Shown here piece after piece: positions 15,276 through 22,075 of a stretch of 50,861 bases of DNA (positions are counted from its first letter, which is position 1; each line of letters starts with the position of its first letter). The DNA is taken from assembly GCA_019240215.1 (NCBI GenBank), contig JAFAYQ010000009.1, positions 1-50,861 of the forward strand, read 5' to 3'. The stretch comes from Actinomycetota bacterium. GTDB taxonomy: Bacteria > Actinomycetota > Actinomycetes > Streptosporangiales > Streptosporangiaceae. Made by a program: the position numbers and the translations under genes. The notes beneath the pieces are model-generated. The model was given only the letters and a program-made list of their open reading frames with translations. It made no database searches and was not told the DNA's origin.

Positions 15276-16006
15276 TCCGGCCGCTCGCAGGTCACCGTGA
15301 CCGGCTGGCCGAGCGGGGTGCCGACGTCCTCGGCGAGCTCGCCGGCCGCGTAGAACGGGGTGGAGCGGGGCTGGCCGGTGGCGGCGGCCGGGGCGCCGTC
15401 CGCGTACCCCGCCACCGTGAGCACCGCGTAGGGGCCGTCCTGGCGGCTGAGCGCCACCTGCCGGGCCGCATCATTGAACGACGCGGCGGCGGTGCCCGGG
15501 AAGGGGGCGGCCCGCAGCCCGCGCACCGGGCTCTGGCCGGGCTGGTAGTGGGCCAGGAAGGCGGCCGCCTGGGCGGCGCTGGAAAAGGCCAGCACGCCGA
15601 TCGTGTACACCACCCCGTTCAGCTGGTCGGCGTAGCTGGCCCGGAGCACGGTCTGGCAGCCGTCGCGGCGGGCGATCGTGGCCACCGCCGCGTCCAGCGC
15701 GGCCGCGCAGCTACCGGCCGGGCTGATCCCGGCCCGTCCGGCCGACTCGCGGTCGCGCAGATCCGAGTAGTAGGGCAGCGTGGCCGGGAAGATCTGACCG
15801 GCCGGCTCGCGGGCCCAGCGGCTGGCCACCCCGGCGGCGGCCGCGGCCGACAGTTCGGCCGGGGTGGGTTTGCGGATCAGCTTGGCGTGGGCCTGGGCGG
15901 CGGCGGTGATCGCGGCGGCCAGGCAGGCTATCGCCAGTACGACGACCGCGGCGGTCACCCACCACCTGGGTCTGGGTGTGCGGGCGTCCCCCCTCGGTAC
16001 CGCCAT
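15263..16006 (-). CDS. Membrane-anchored extracytoplasmic protein, partner of the mycosin-like protease
   Basis: 247 aa. A basic N-terminus is followed by one transmembrane helix (WWVTAAVVVLAIACLAAAITAA, about residues 15-36) and an extracytoplasmic domain with four cysteines (GSCAAALD, DGCQTVL and CERPEWSC), which could form disulfides. I do not recognise the domain. It overlaps the protease gene by 13 bases. The pairing suggests a dedicated substrate, inhibitor or adaptor of the protease; that is inference only. Confidence 0.7.
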   Translation of the reverse strand: MAVPRGDARTPRPRWWVTAAVVVLAIACLAAAITAAAQAHAKLIRKPTPAELSAAAAAGVASRWAREPAGQIFPATLPYYSDLRDRESAGRAGISPAGSCAAALDAAVATIARRDGCQTVLRASYADQLNGVVYTIGVLAFSSAAQAAAFLAHYQPGQSPVRGLRAAPFPGTAAASFNDAARQVALSRQDGPYAVLTVAGYADGAPAAATGQPRSTPFYAAGELAEDVGTPLGQPVTVTCERPEWSC

Positions 16007-16033
16007 GCCATGATCGTAGGGCCGGGCGCGCTG

Positions 16034-16075
16034 GCTCAGAGCGGGAGGGCGCCCCAGCTCAGAGCGGGAGGGCGC
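16034..16075. repeat. 19-bp direct repeat at the SDR stop codon
   Basis: GCTCAGAGCGGGAGGGCGC occurs at 16034-16052 and again at 16057-16075. The second copy contains the last codons and stop of the SDR gene. It looks like a local tandem duplication of the gene end. Confidence 0.85.
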
Positions 16076-16835
16076 GCTGGCGCCGCCAGTCGTCGAACTC
16101 GCTGGCCACGATCCGCTCGTTGCTGGTGCCGGTGGCGGCGGCCGAGGCCAGCCAGACGATGGGCGGGCCCATGACCTCCGGCTCCAGCATCGGCTGGTCC
16201 CGGAACTCGGGCGGGATCATGCCGGTGCGGCTGGCGCCGCCCGGCAGCAGCACGTTCACGGTCACGCCGGTGCCGTCCAGGTCGGCCGCCATCACCCGCG
16301 ACAACGCCTCGGCCCCGGCCCGGGACGGCCCGTAGGGAATGAACCCGCGCCGGGTCATGGTGGCGTGGTTGACGGAGATGTTGACGATCCGGCCGTGCCC
16401 GGCCGCCAGCATCAGCGGCGTGACCTCCCGGGCCATCAGGAAGTAACCGGTCAGGTTGGTGTCGATCACCGCCCGGAAGCCTTCCGGGCTCACCTGCCAG
16501 AACCCCTGAGGCTCGGTCATGAACCGCGGGTTGACCGTCAGCATGCCCAGCCCGGCGTTGTTGACCAGCAGGTCGATGCCGCCGAGGCGGTCGGTGGCGG
16601 CCTGGACGGCGGCCCGCACGGACGCCTCGTCGCGGGTGTCGAGGCCGAGCCCGGACGCGCCCGGCACGGTGGCCGCCACCTGCTCCGCCCGGCGTGCGTC
16701 GCGGCCGGTCAGCACCACCGTCGCTCCCGCCTGGGCCAGCGCCGACGCCATGGCCAGGCCGAGGCCGCTGGTCCCGCCGGTGAGCAGTACCCGGCGGGCG
16801 ACCAGCGTCTCAGCGGAGTCCTCGTTATGTGCCAT
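16059..16835 (-). CDS. Short-chain dehydrogenase/reductase with YxxxR instead of YxxxK
   Basis: A 258-aa Rossmann-fold SDR with the cofactor motif TGGTSGLG, the NNAGLG segment and the Ser in RIVNIS. The active-site motif is Y-G-P-S-R: the lysine that lowers the tyrosine pKa and binds the nicotinamide ribose is replaced by arginine (codon CGG). ATG 16835 (MAHNEDSAE) is preceded by TATTCA ending 6 bases upstream, so it may be leaderless; an upstream extension of the frame lacks similarity. Substrate unknown. It lies 25 bases downstream of the GH18-like gene on the same strand. Confidence 0.85.
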   Translation of the reverse strand: MAHNEDSAETLVARRVLLTGGTSGLGLAMASALAQAGATVVLTGRDARRAEQVAATVPGASGLGLDTRDEASVRAAVQAATDRLGGIDLLVNNAGLGMLTVNPRFMTEPQGFWQVSPEGFRAVIDTNLTGYFLMAREVTPLMLAAGHGRIVNISVNHATMTRRGFIPYGPSRAGAEALSRVMAADLDGTGVTVNVLLPGGASRTGMIPPEFRDQPMLEPEVMGPPIVWLASAAATGTSNERIVASEFDDWRRQRALPL

Positions 16836-16860
16836 GTCCAGTGAATACCACGCCGGGCCG

Positions 16861-17967
16861 TCAGCGGTTGAAGTGCTCCAGCAGGTGGCTGAAGTCCCAG
16901 CTGTTCTGGGCGATGCCCGAGCACGTGCTGGCACCGACGGTGCCCGGGCAGCCGCCGTTGTCACGCTGGATGGCCCAGATCGACAGCAGCGCCAGGCCGT
17001 GGCTGCGGGCGAACGTCAGCACCTGCTGGGCGTCGGACAGGTGGGTCACCTCGGTGCCGCCCGGGTAGTCGTCGATGCCGGGCATCATCGTGATGCCTTC
17101 CAGCGCCCACCGCTGGGCGGAGCTGGCGTGCGGGTAGACGGTGGCCAGCTGAGCGTGGGTGTTGGTGGCCGCACTGATCGCGTCGGCCCCCATCGGCAGT
17201 GGGCTCGGCTCGCTGGCCAGGTAATAGTCGAACGTCATGATGTTGACGACGTCGACCCGGGTGCCGGTGGCGGCCGCGTTCTGCAGCACCGCCAGGTCGG
17301 ACGCGGTCAGCCCGGTCGGCTCGACCGGCAGCGTGTACTGCACCTGCAGCCGCTGGTGACGGCGGGCGGCCCATTGCTCGACCAGCTTGAGCGCCTGGTT
17401 GCGGCGGGCGATGCCGGCCGTGTTGGTCAGCGAGCTGGCCTCCACGTCCATGTCGAGCCGGGTCACGTGGTAGGTCGTGATGACCGCCTCGTAGTCGGCC
17501 GCGATCGCGTTGACGTCGGTACAGGAGTCGGCGATCTCGGTACCGGTCGAGTCGGCCCCGTAGCCGCCGAAGCTCGGGATCACGTTGCCGCCGCGCCGCT
17601 GCAAACTGGCGATGTCGCTGGCGAAGGTGGTGCCGGGGATCGGCTCGGTGGCGTCGCCGTTCCAGGTCAGCGCGCACGAGCCGGCGCTCGCGGTCTGGAT
17701 GAAGGCGACCGTCTCGTAAGGCGAGCCGGACTGCTGGGCGCTGGTGGCGATGCTGCCGCTCAGCCACGACTCGTAGTAGGGGGCGTAGACCTGGCGGGGC
17801 CAGGGCTTGCTGATAGCTGACGTGGCGGGGGCCTGGGCCTGGGCGTTGGCGGTCTGGGCGGTGGCGGTCCGGGCGGTGGTCGCCTGGGCGGCGGCTTGGG
17901 CGCCGAGGGTGGCGGCCGCGACCAGGGCCACGCCGGGCGCAAGGTATCTCAGGCGTCGTCGAATCAT
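16861..17967 (-). CDS. Secreted GH18-like (chitinase-family) protein
   Basis: A 368-aa exported protein. A signal peptide (RRRLRYLAPGVALVAAATLG, likely cleavage after an Ala-rich AQA) is followed by an Ala/Thr/Gln linker and a GH18-type TIM barrel: YAPYYESWL, VIPSFGGYG and LDMDVEAS. The last carries the DxDxE core of the catalytic DxxDxDxE motif, with Thr in place of the first Asp. MTFDYYL and LLSIWAIQRD complete the barrel. A substrate-assisted chitinase or related hexosaminidase is likely. A strong GAGGAG ribosome-binding site precedes ATG 17967, and an AT-rich operator-like region lies upstream. Confidence 0.85.
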   Translation of the reverse strand: MIRRRLRYLAPGVALVAAATLGAQAAAQATTARTATAQTANAQAQAPATSAISKPWPRQVYAPYYESWLSGSIATSAQQSGSPYETVAFIQTASAGSCALTWNGDATEPIPGTTFASDIASLQRRGGNVIPSFGGYGADSTGTEIADSCTDVNAIAADYEAVITTYHVTRLDMDVEASSLTNTAGIARRNQALKLVEQWAARRHQRLQVQYTLPVEPTGLTASDLAVLQNAAATGTRVDVVNIMTFDYYLASEPSPLPMGADAISAATNTHAQLATVYPHASSAQRWALEGITMMPGIDDYPGGTEVTHLSDAQQVLTFARSHGLALLSIWAIQRDNGGCPGTVGASTCSGIAQNSWDFSHLLEHFNR

Positions 17968-18030
17968 GAGTCTGCTCTCCTCACCAGATCCTCCATTAAC
18001 AAAATTATTAAGAAACTTTCCTTATATAAG
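17968..18030 (-). promoter_or_regulatory. Promoter/operator region of the GH18-like gene
   Basis: An AT-rich patch in an otherwise G-rich neighbourhood. It contains an imperfect dyad around TTAAGAAACTTTCCTTA (18008-18024) and a perfect palindrome CTTATATAAG (18021-18030). On the coding strand the dyad reads GGAAAGTTTC, which from memory resembles operators of ROK-type repressors before chitosanase and other secreted hydrolase genes in Streptomyces. The resemblance is by eye only. Confidence 0.5.
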
Positions 18031-18515
18031 CGCCACGGGTGGGGTGGGGTCAAGGGGGTGGTGGGGTTGAGTCGGCCCAACAGAGACGGCCAGGCGCCTA
18101 CGCGGTGCGGTGGGCGGATTGCTGGTGCGAAGAGCGACCGCGACCGGTGAGACCCGTGCGGGATGCGGCGTGTGGCGGGGCAGGCCTGCCCCGGCCATCG
18201 TCTGGGGTGGCGGGAGGGGCGGGATACTTCTGGCTCTCGGACAGAGCGAAGACCTCTTCGGCCTGGCCCGGTTGCGCGTCCCACACCCCGCTCACGTTCC
18301 ACAGACTCAGTCGTATTCACTGACTCTGCTGCCCAGACCGCCGCAGCCGACCGAGGGCGCCGTGGACCGGGATGCGAGTAGAGGGAGTCGGGGATGCAGG
18401 GGCGCAGGTCGTGGAACTGCGAGTGCGAGGGGCACAGGCTGGCGGGGGTATCTCAGTTTGAATCGTTGATCATCGGGTCTGGGTGTTCTCGGCGTGCTGC
18501 GGGAAGATGAGGATC
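18031..18515. other. Structured noncoding region between GH18-like and phosphatase genes
   Basis: About 485 bases with no convincing gene; the open frames through it are G-rich shadows without start signals. Visible elements, from left to right: a G-quadruplex-type tract at 18037-18066 (runs of 3, 4, 4, 5 and 4 G separated by 1-4 bases), a perfect 18-bp loop-free palindrome at 18176-18193 (CGGGGCAGG and its complement), and a hairpin at 18302-18328 (CAGACTCAGT / ACTGACTCTG, one mismatch, 7-base loop). A small RNA, a long regulatory leader or a degraded gene are all possible. Confidence 0.55.
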
Positions 18516-19112
18516 ATGGGAGAGCTGATCGTGCTCCGGCACGGGGAGACTGAGTGGAGCCGGGACGGGCGTCACACCGGGCGGACCGACATTCCGCTGA
18601 CGCCGGTTGGGGAGGCGGCAGCGGCCAAGCTCAAGCCTGCGGTGGCCAAGCTGGACGTGGTCGCCACCTACTGCAGTCCGGCCCAGCGGGCGCGGCGGAC
18701 GGCGGAGCTGGCGGGGCTGACCGACCTCACCATCGACCCCGATTTGTGGGAGTGGGACTACGGGGGGTACGAGGGACTGACGACCAAACAGATTCAGGCG
18801 GACCGGCCCGGCTGGTACCTGTGGCGGGACGGGGTGATACCGGGGGACGCCGAGCATCCGGGTGAGACGATCCAGCAGGTCGGGGCCCGGGCGGACCGGG
18901 TGCTGGCCACGGTCAGGCCGCTGCTGGCCCGGGGCAACGTGGCGCTGGTCGCGCACGGGCACATCCTGCGGATCTTGACCGCCCGTTACCTGGGGCTGGA
19001 ACCGGACGGTGGGCGGCTGTTCGCGCTCGCGACCGGGACGATCTCGACGCTCGGGACCGAGCACGACGAGCCGGTCATCGCCAGCTGGAACGTCCCGCCC
19101 GGGGCCAGCTGA
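18516..19112 (+). CDS. Histidine phosphatase family protein
   Basis: A 198-aa phosphoglycerate-mutase-like phosphatase. The catalytic LRHGETEWSRDGRHTGRTDIPL motif holds the phosphorylated His. CSPAQRARRTAEL, WEWDYGGYEG and the second His in LVAHGHILRI complete the active site. ATG 18516 (MGELIVLRHGE) is chosen; ATG 18507 adds three residues and is possible, but its GGGAAG abuts the ATG. Broad-range phosphatase or phosphoglycerate mutase-like activity is expected; the physiological substrate is unknown. Confidence 0.9.
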   Translation: MGELIVLRHGETEWSRDGRHTGRTDIPLTPVGEAAAAKLKPAVAKLDVVATYCSPAQRARRTAELAGLTDLTIDPDLWEWDYGGYEGLTTKQIQADRPGWYLWRDGVIPGDAEHPGETIQQVGARADRVLATVRPLLARGNVALVAHGHILRILTARYLGLEPDGGRLFALATGTISTLGTEHDEPVIASWNVPPGAS

Positions 19113-19128
19113 GGCGGAAGAGGCGTGT

Positions 19129-19236
19129 GGGGCTGGCGGGGCGCACGGGGGTAGCGGGGCTGGTGGGGTGCGCGGGAGTGGCGGGGCCTGTGGGGCCGAG
19201 GGGCGCGTGGGGCACGCGGGGTGGGGCTCAGGGGGG
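19129..19236. repeat. Nonamer-period G-tract array between convergent genes
   Basis: Runs of three to five G start at 19129, 19138, 19147, 19156, 19165, 19174, 19183, 19192, 19200, 19209 and 19218, i.e. every nine bases with one step of eight. Two more runs (19223-19226 and 19231-19236) follow. Spacers are 1-6 bases and vary in sequence. The array fills the space between the stops of the phosphatase (19112) and cutA (19244). It has many times the potential needed for G-quadruplex formation on the plus strand. Confidence 0.9.
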
Positions 19237-19243
19237 CCTGGAC

Positions 19244-19576
19244 TCAGGCGCGGGTCTCTTCGGTGATCCAGCCCAGGTAGCCGGGCGACCCGCGCAGGAT
19301 CGGGAGGGCGACGATCTCGGGCTCGTCGTAGCTGTGGCGCTCGGTCAGCAGCGCGGCCAGCTCCTCGTAGCGGTCGGCCGGCAGCTTGAACATGACCAGC
19401 CACTCCTCGGCCCGCTCGACGCCATCGTCCCACCAGTAGGTGGTGGTCATCGGGCCGGCCACCTGGGCCCCGGCCGCGAGGCGGGACTCGACCGCGGCCC
19501 GGGCCAGCTCCATCGCCTCCGGCCGTGAATCAGTCGTGGTCTGCACCTGCAGGTAGTCCGCTGACGAGCCGGTCAT
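19244..19576 (-). CDS. cutA: CutA-family protein (divalent-cation tolerance)
   Basis: A 110-aa CutA1 protein, a small PII-like trimer. Typical segments are LQVQTTTDSRPEAMELARA, SRLAAGAQV, TTTYWWDDGVERAEEWLVMF, LPADRYEELAALLTERHSYDEPEIVALPI and the ending YLGWITEET. The proposed role is copper/divalent-metal tolerance; the biochemical function is unsettled. ATG 19576 has a GGAGGG ribosome-binding site. It is divergent from purC. Confidence 0.93.
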   Translation of the reverse strand: MTGSSADYLQVQTTTDSRPEAMELARAAVESRLAAGAQVAGPMTTTYWWDDGVERAEEWLVMFKLPADRYEELAALLTERHSYDEPEIVALPILRGSPGYLGWITEETRA

Positions 19577-19615
19577 GACGCCGCCCTCCGCCGCTATGGG
19601 CTGATCGTACGCCGC

Positions 19616-19621
19616 TAGACT
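19616..19621 (+). promoter_or_regulatory. -10 box (TAGACT) that decides the purC start
   Basis: TAGACT matches TANNNT and ends 8 bases before GTG 19630, but only 2 bases before the alternative GTG 19624. A transcript starting 7-8 bases after the box would begin at GTG 19630, making that the likely leaderless start. Confidence 0.5.
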
Positions 19622-19629
19622 TCGTGGCC

Positions 19630-20463
19630 GTGCAGCTCGTCCATTCCGGCAAGGTCCGTGACCTGTACGCCGACGGAGAAGATCTCATCCTGGTCGCCTC
19701 GGACCGGGTCAGCGTCTACGACGTGATCCTGCCGACGCCGATCCCGGACAAGGGCAAAATCCTCACCCAGCTCTCCCTGTGGTGGTTCGGGCAGCTGGCC
19801 GACGTGGTGCCGAACCACGTGATCTCAGCGACCGACGTGCCGCCGGAGTGGGCGGGCCGGGCCATCCGCTGCCGCCGCCTGGGCATGGTGCCGGTCGAGT
19901 GCATCGCCCGCGGCTACCTGGCCGGGCTGGGGCTCGCCTCCTACCGGCAGACCGGGACGATCTCCGGGGTCGAGCTGCCGCCCGGGCTGGCCGAGGGCGC
20001 CCAGCTGCCGGAGCCGGTGTACACGCCGACCACCAAGGCGGCCGCCGGGCACGACGAGCCGATGAGCTATGACGAGACCGTGCAGGCGGTGGGGGCCGGG
20101 GTGGCCGCCGACCTCAGGCGGATCACGCTCGAGGTGTACCGGCGCGGGGCCAGCCTGGCCATCGAGCGGGGGGTGGTCATCGCCGACACCAAGCTGGAGT
20201 TCGGGCTGGGCACCGACGGCTCAGTGATCCTGGCCGACGAGGTGCTGACCCCGGACTCGTCCCGGTTCTGGCCCGCCGATGAATGGCAGCCGGGACGGCC
20301 CCAGCACTCGCTGGACAAGCAGTTCGTGCGCGACTGGTCGGCCACCCTGGACTGGGACCGGACCCCGCCCGGGCCGCCGATCCCGGACGAGATCGTGACC
20401 GCGACCCGGGACCGCTACATCGACGTGTACCAGCGGCTGACCGGTGAGACCTGGCGGGGTTAG
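19630..20463 (+). CDS. purC: Phosphoribosylaminoimidazole-succinocarboxamide synthase (SAICAR synthetase)
   Basis: A 277-aa purine biosynthesis enzyme that joins aspartate to CAIR using ATP. Family features: VHSGKVRDLY at the N-terminus, ASDRVSVYDV, PDKGKILTQLS, the MVPVECIARGYLAGLG segment, TPTTKAAAGHDE, DTKLEFG, LADEVLTPDSSRFWP and LDKQFVRDW. GTG 19630 is preferred over GTG 19624 because of the -10 box. The stop overlaps that of the convergent FAH gene by four bases. Confidence 0.94.
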   Translation: MQLVHSGKVRDLYADGEDLILVASDRVSVYDVILPTPIPDKGKILTQLSLWWFGQLADVVPNHVISATDVPPEWAGRAIRCRRLGMVPVECIARGYLAGLGLASYRQTGTISGVELPPGLAEGAQLPEPVYTPTTKAAAGHDEPMSYDETVQAVGAGVAADLRRITLEVYRRGASLAIERGVVIADTKLEFGLGTDGSVILADEVLTPDSSRFWPADEWQPGRPQHSLDKQFVRDWSATLDWDRTPPGPPIPDEIVTATRDRYIDVYQRLTGETWRG

Positions 20464-21353
20464 CTCCCCTGGGGCGGGTGCCAGCGCCACCGGCCGTGGT
20501 CGCCGGTCTCGGCCACCACGCGGTTGCGGATCGTGCCGACGCCGTCGACCGTGATCTCGATCGTCTTGCCGGGCTCGAGCCAGACCGGCGGCTTGCGGGC
20601 GTAGCCGACGCCGCCGGGGGTGCCGGTGGCGATGACGTCGCCGGGCGGCAGCGTGGTGAACGAGGAGTAGAACTCGACCGTGCTGGGGATGTCGATCAGC
20701 ATCTGCGAGGTGCGCGCCTGCTGCATGATCTCGCCGTCCAGCCGGGTGGTCAGCGTGGTGTCGAGGATGTCGACCTCGTCGGGGGTGACGACCTCGGGGC
20801 CGATCGGCATCGAGCCGTCGAAGTTCTTGCCCGGGATCCACTGGCTGGCGGCCCGCTGCCAGTCGCGGGCCGACGCGTCGTTCAGCACCGTGAACCCGGC
20901 GATCGCGGCCATCGCCTGCTCGGCCGGGATGTAGCGGCCGCCGGCCCCGATGACGATCCCGACCTCGCCCTCGTAGTCGTAGCCGTCGGTCAGGGCGGGC
21001 ACCACCAGGTCGGCGAAGGGGCCGGTGACGGTCTCGGGGCTGCGCATGAACACGTTCGGGAACGAGGGCAGGTCACGGCCGCCCTCGGCCACGTGGTCGG
21101 CGTAGTTCAGGCCCAGGCAGTGGATGACCCGCGGGGTGGGCACCGACGGGCCGAAGTCCTGCTCGGCGTACTCGCGGCCCTCCCCCGCGGCGGCCGACCG
21201 GGCCGCCTCGAGCCCGGCCGGGCCGGCGTTCAGCAGCCCCTGGAGGGTCACATAGCCGTCCTGGCCGGTGGCCTCGGCCACGTCGACGTAACCGCTGCGG
21301 CCACGGACGTGCAGGCGAAGTCCGCTGGGGGTGTTGATGGAGGCGAGGCGCAT
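20460..21353 (-). CDS. Fumarylacetoacetate hydrolase family protein
   Basis: A 297-aa FAH-fold enzyme: CLGLNYADHVAEGG, the metal-binding DYEGEVGIVIG (Glu/Glu), FTVLNDASARDWQ, GKNFDGSMPIGPEVV, LPPGDVIATGTPGGVGYARKP and LEPGKTIEI. Such enzymes hydrolyse or decarboxylate acylpyruvates, or hydrate or isomerise ring-cleavage products; which one is not decidable. ATG 21353 has TAACGT (21361-21366 on the minus strand) ending 7 bases upstream, so an internal leaderless promoter is likely. It follows the lipoprotein gene by 10 bases. The frame continues upstream, but that part is shadow of the lipoprotein gene. Confidence 0.9.
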   Translation of the reverse strand: MRLASINTPSGLRLHVRGRSGYVDVAEATGQDGYVTLQGLLNAGPAGLEAARSAAAGEGREYAEQDFGPSVPTPRVIHCLGLNYADHVAEGGRDLPSFPNVFMRSPETVTGPFADLVVPALTDGYDYEGEVGIVIGAGGRYIPAEQAMAAIAGFTVLNDASARDWQRAASQWIPGKNFDGSMPIGPEVVTPDEVDILDTTLTTRLDGEIMQQARTSQMLIDIPSTVEFYSSFTTLPPGDVIATGTPGGVGYARKPPVWLEPGKTIEITVDGVGTIRNRVVAETGDHGRWRWHPPQGS

Positions 21354-21360
21354 GCGAGCG

Positions 21361-21366
21361 ACGTTA
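21361..21366 (-). promoter_or_regulatory. -10 box (TAACGT) before the FAH-family gene
   Basis: On the minus strand TAACGT, whose TAA is also the lipoprotein stop codon, ends 7 bases before ATG 21353. This would give the FAH gene its own leaderless transcript despite the tight spacing. Confidence 0.45.
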
Positions 21367-21975
21367 CCAGCCGGACCCGTAGCCCCCGGAGGTGGTCTTG
21401 GCCGGGCTGGGCGCGCTGGTCCTGGCGGCCCCGGCGGCGGTGGATGCCGCGCTGGTGAGGGTGGAGCCGGTGATGACGTGCCAGACGCCGCCGGCACCGT
21501 TGCCCGCGGTGTCGCCGGGGGTCATGTCACCGGCGTAGGTGTACAGCGGGTAGCCGTTGTAGGAGGCCTGGACGGTACCGCCGGCGTCGGTGATGGCGCC
21601 GAGTACCCCCGCCAGCTGCACGCCGGGGGCGGCGACCGCCTTGCCGGTCACGACCGGCCACTCCTTGAGGCAGCTGCCGGTGCAGGTGGAGGGGCCGTCC
21701 TTGGTGTCCTTGGAGTACCAGTAGAGGGTGTCGCCCTTGGCGTCGGTCAGCACCTTGCCGATCTTGGTGGTCCTGATCGTCAGGCGGGCCGTGCTGGTGC
21801 CCATCCTGCCGGTGGTGCCGCCCGACATCGCCGACGAGGTCGGGGTGGCGCTCAGGCCAGAACCGCCGTAGGCCGAGCCCGCACCGGTGTTGGCGGCCGA
21901 GCTGCCGCAGGCGGCCAGTACCGGCACCAGCCCGCTGAGGCCGACGACGGCCACGGCCCATCCGCGCTTGCGCAT
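21364..21975 (-). CDS. Lipoprotein with Yx(FWY)xxD repeats
   Basis: A 203-aa predicted lipoprotein: signal sequence RGWAVAVVGLSGLVPVLAAC with lipobox and acylated Cys near residue 23, a Gly/Ser/Thr linker, then two repeats carrying YWYSKD and YTYAGD (the Yx[FWY]xxD motif). The first repeat contains TCTGSCLKEWP with two cysteines. The C-terminus is a Ser/Thr/Ala tail. The family is widespread and uncharacterised; a heme- or redox-linked surface role has been suggested, but nothing here proves it. A GGGAG ribosome-binding site precedes ATG 21975, and a large dyad lies just upstream. Confidence 0.88.
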   Translation of the reverse strand: MRKRGWAVAVVGLSGLVPVLAACGSSAANTGAGSAYGGSGLSATPTSSAMSGGTTGRMGTSTARLTIRTTKIGKVLTDAKGDTLYWYSKDTKDGPSTCTGSCLKEWPVVTGKAVAAPGVQLAGVLGAITDAGGTVQASYNGYPLYTYAGDMTPGDTAGNGAGGVWHVITGSTLTSAASTAAGAARTSAPSPAKTTSGGYGSGW

Positions 21976-21994
21976 CGCACGTCTCCCTTCGCGT

Positions 21995-22024
21995 TGACCC
22001 GCTCTGAGTCACTCAAACGGGTCA
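21995..22024. promoter_or_regulatory. Concentric 30-bp dyad upstream of the lipoprotein gene
   Basis: Outer arms TGACCCG (21995-22001) and CGGGTCA (22018-22024) are perfect complements. They share their centre (22010) with a perfect inner palindrome TGAGT-C-ACTCA (22005-22015). The element lies 20-50 bases upstream of the lipoprotein start, where an operator would be expected. Confidence 0.65.
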
Positions 22025-22075
22025 CGCGAGGGCGGTGGGCGCAGTTCACACTTCCTTAAGGAGTCAAGGATCTGG

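Noticed and set aside
18039..18469. Several 65-119-codon frames on both strands in the gap before the phosphatase gene
   Set aside because: No ribosome-binding site, no recognisable motif, mutually overlapping, and the region contains inverted repeats unlike coding sequence.
19127..19528. A 133-codon plus-strand frame with Gly-X-Y triplets (collagen-like)
   Set aside because: Its second half is antisense to cutA, it has no ribosome-binding site, and the triplets follow from the nine-base G-tract period. Kept only as an alternative reading of the repeat.
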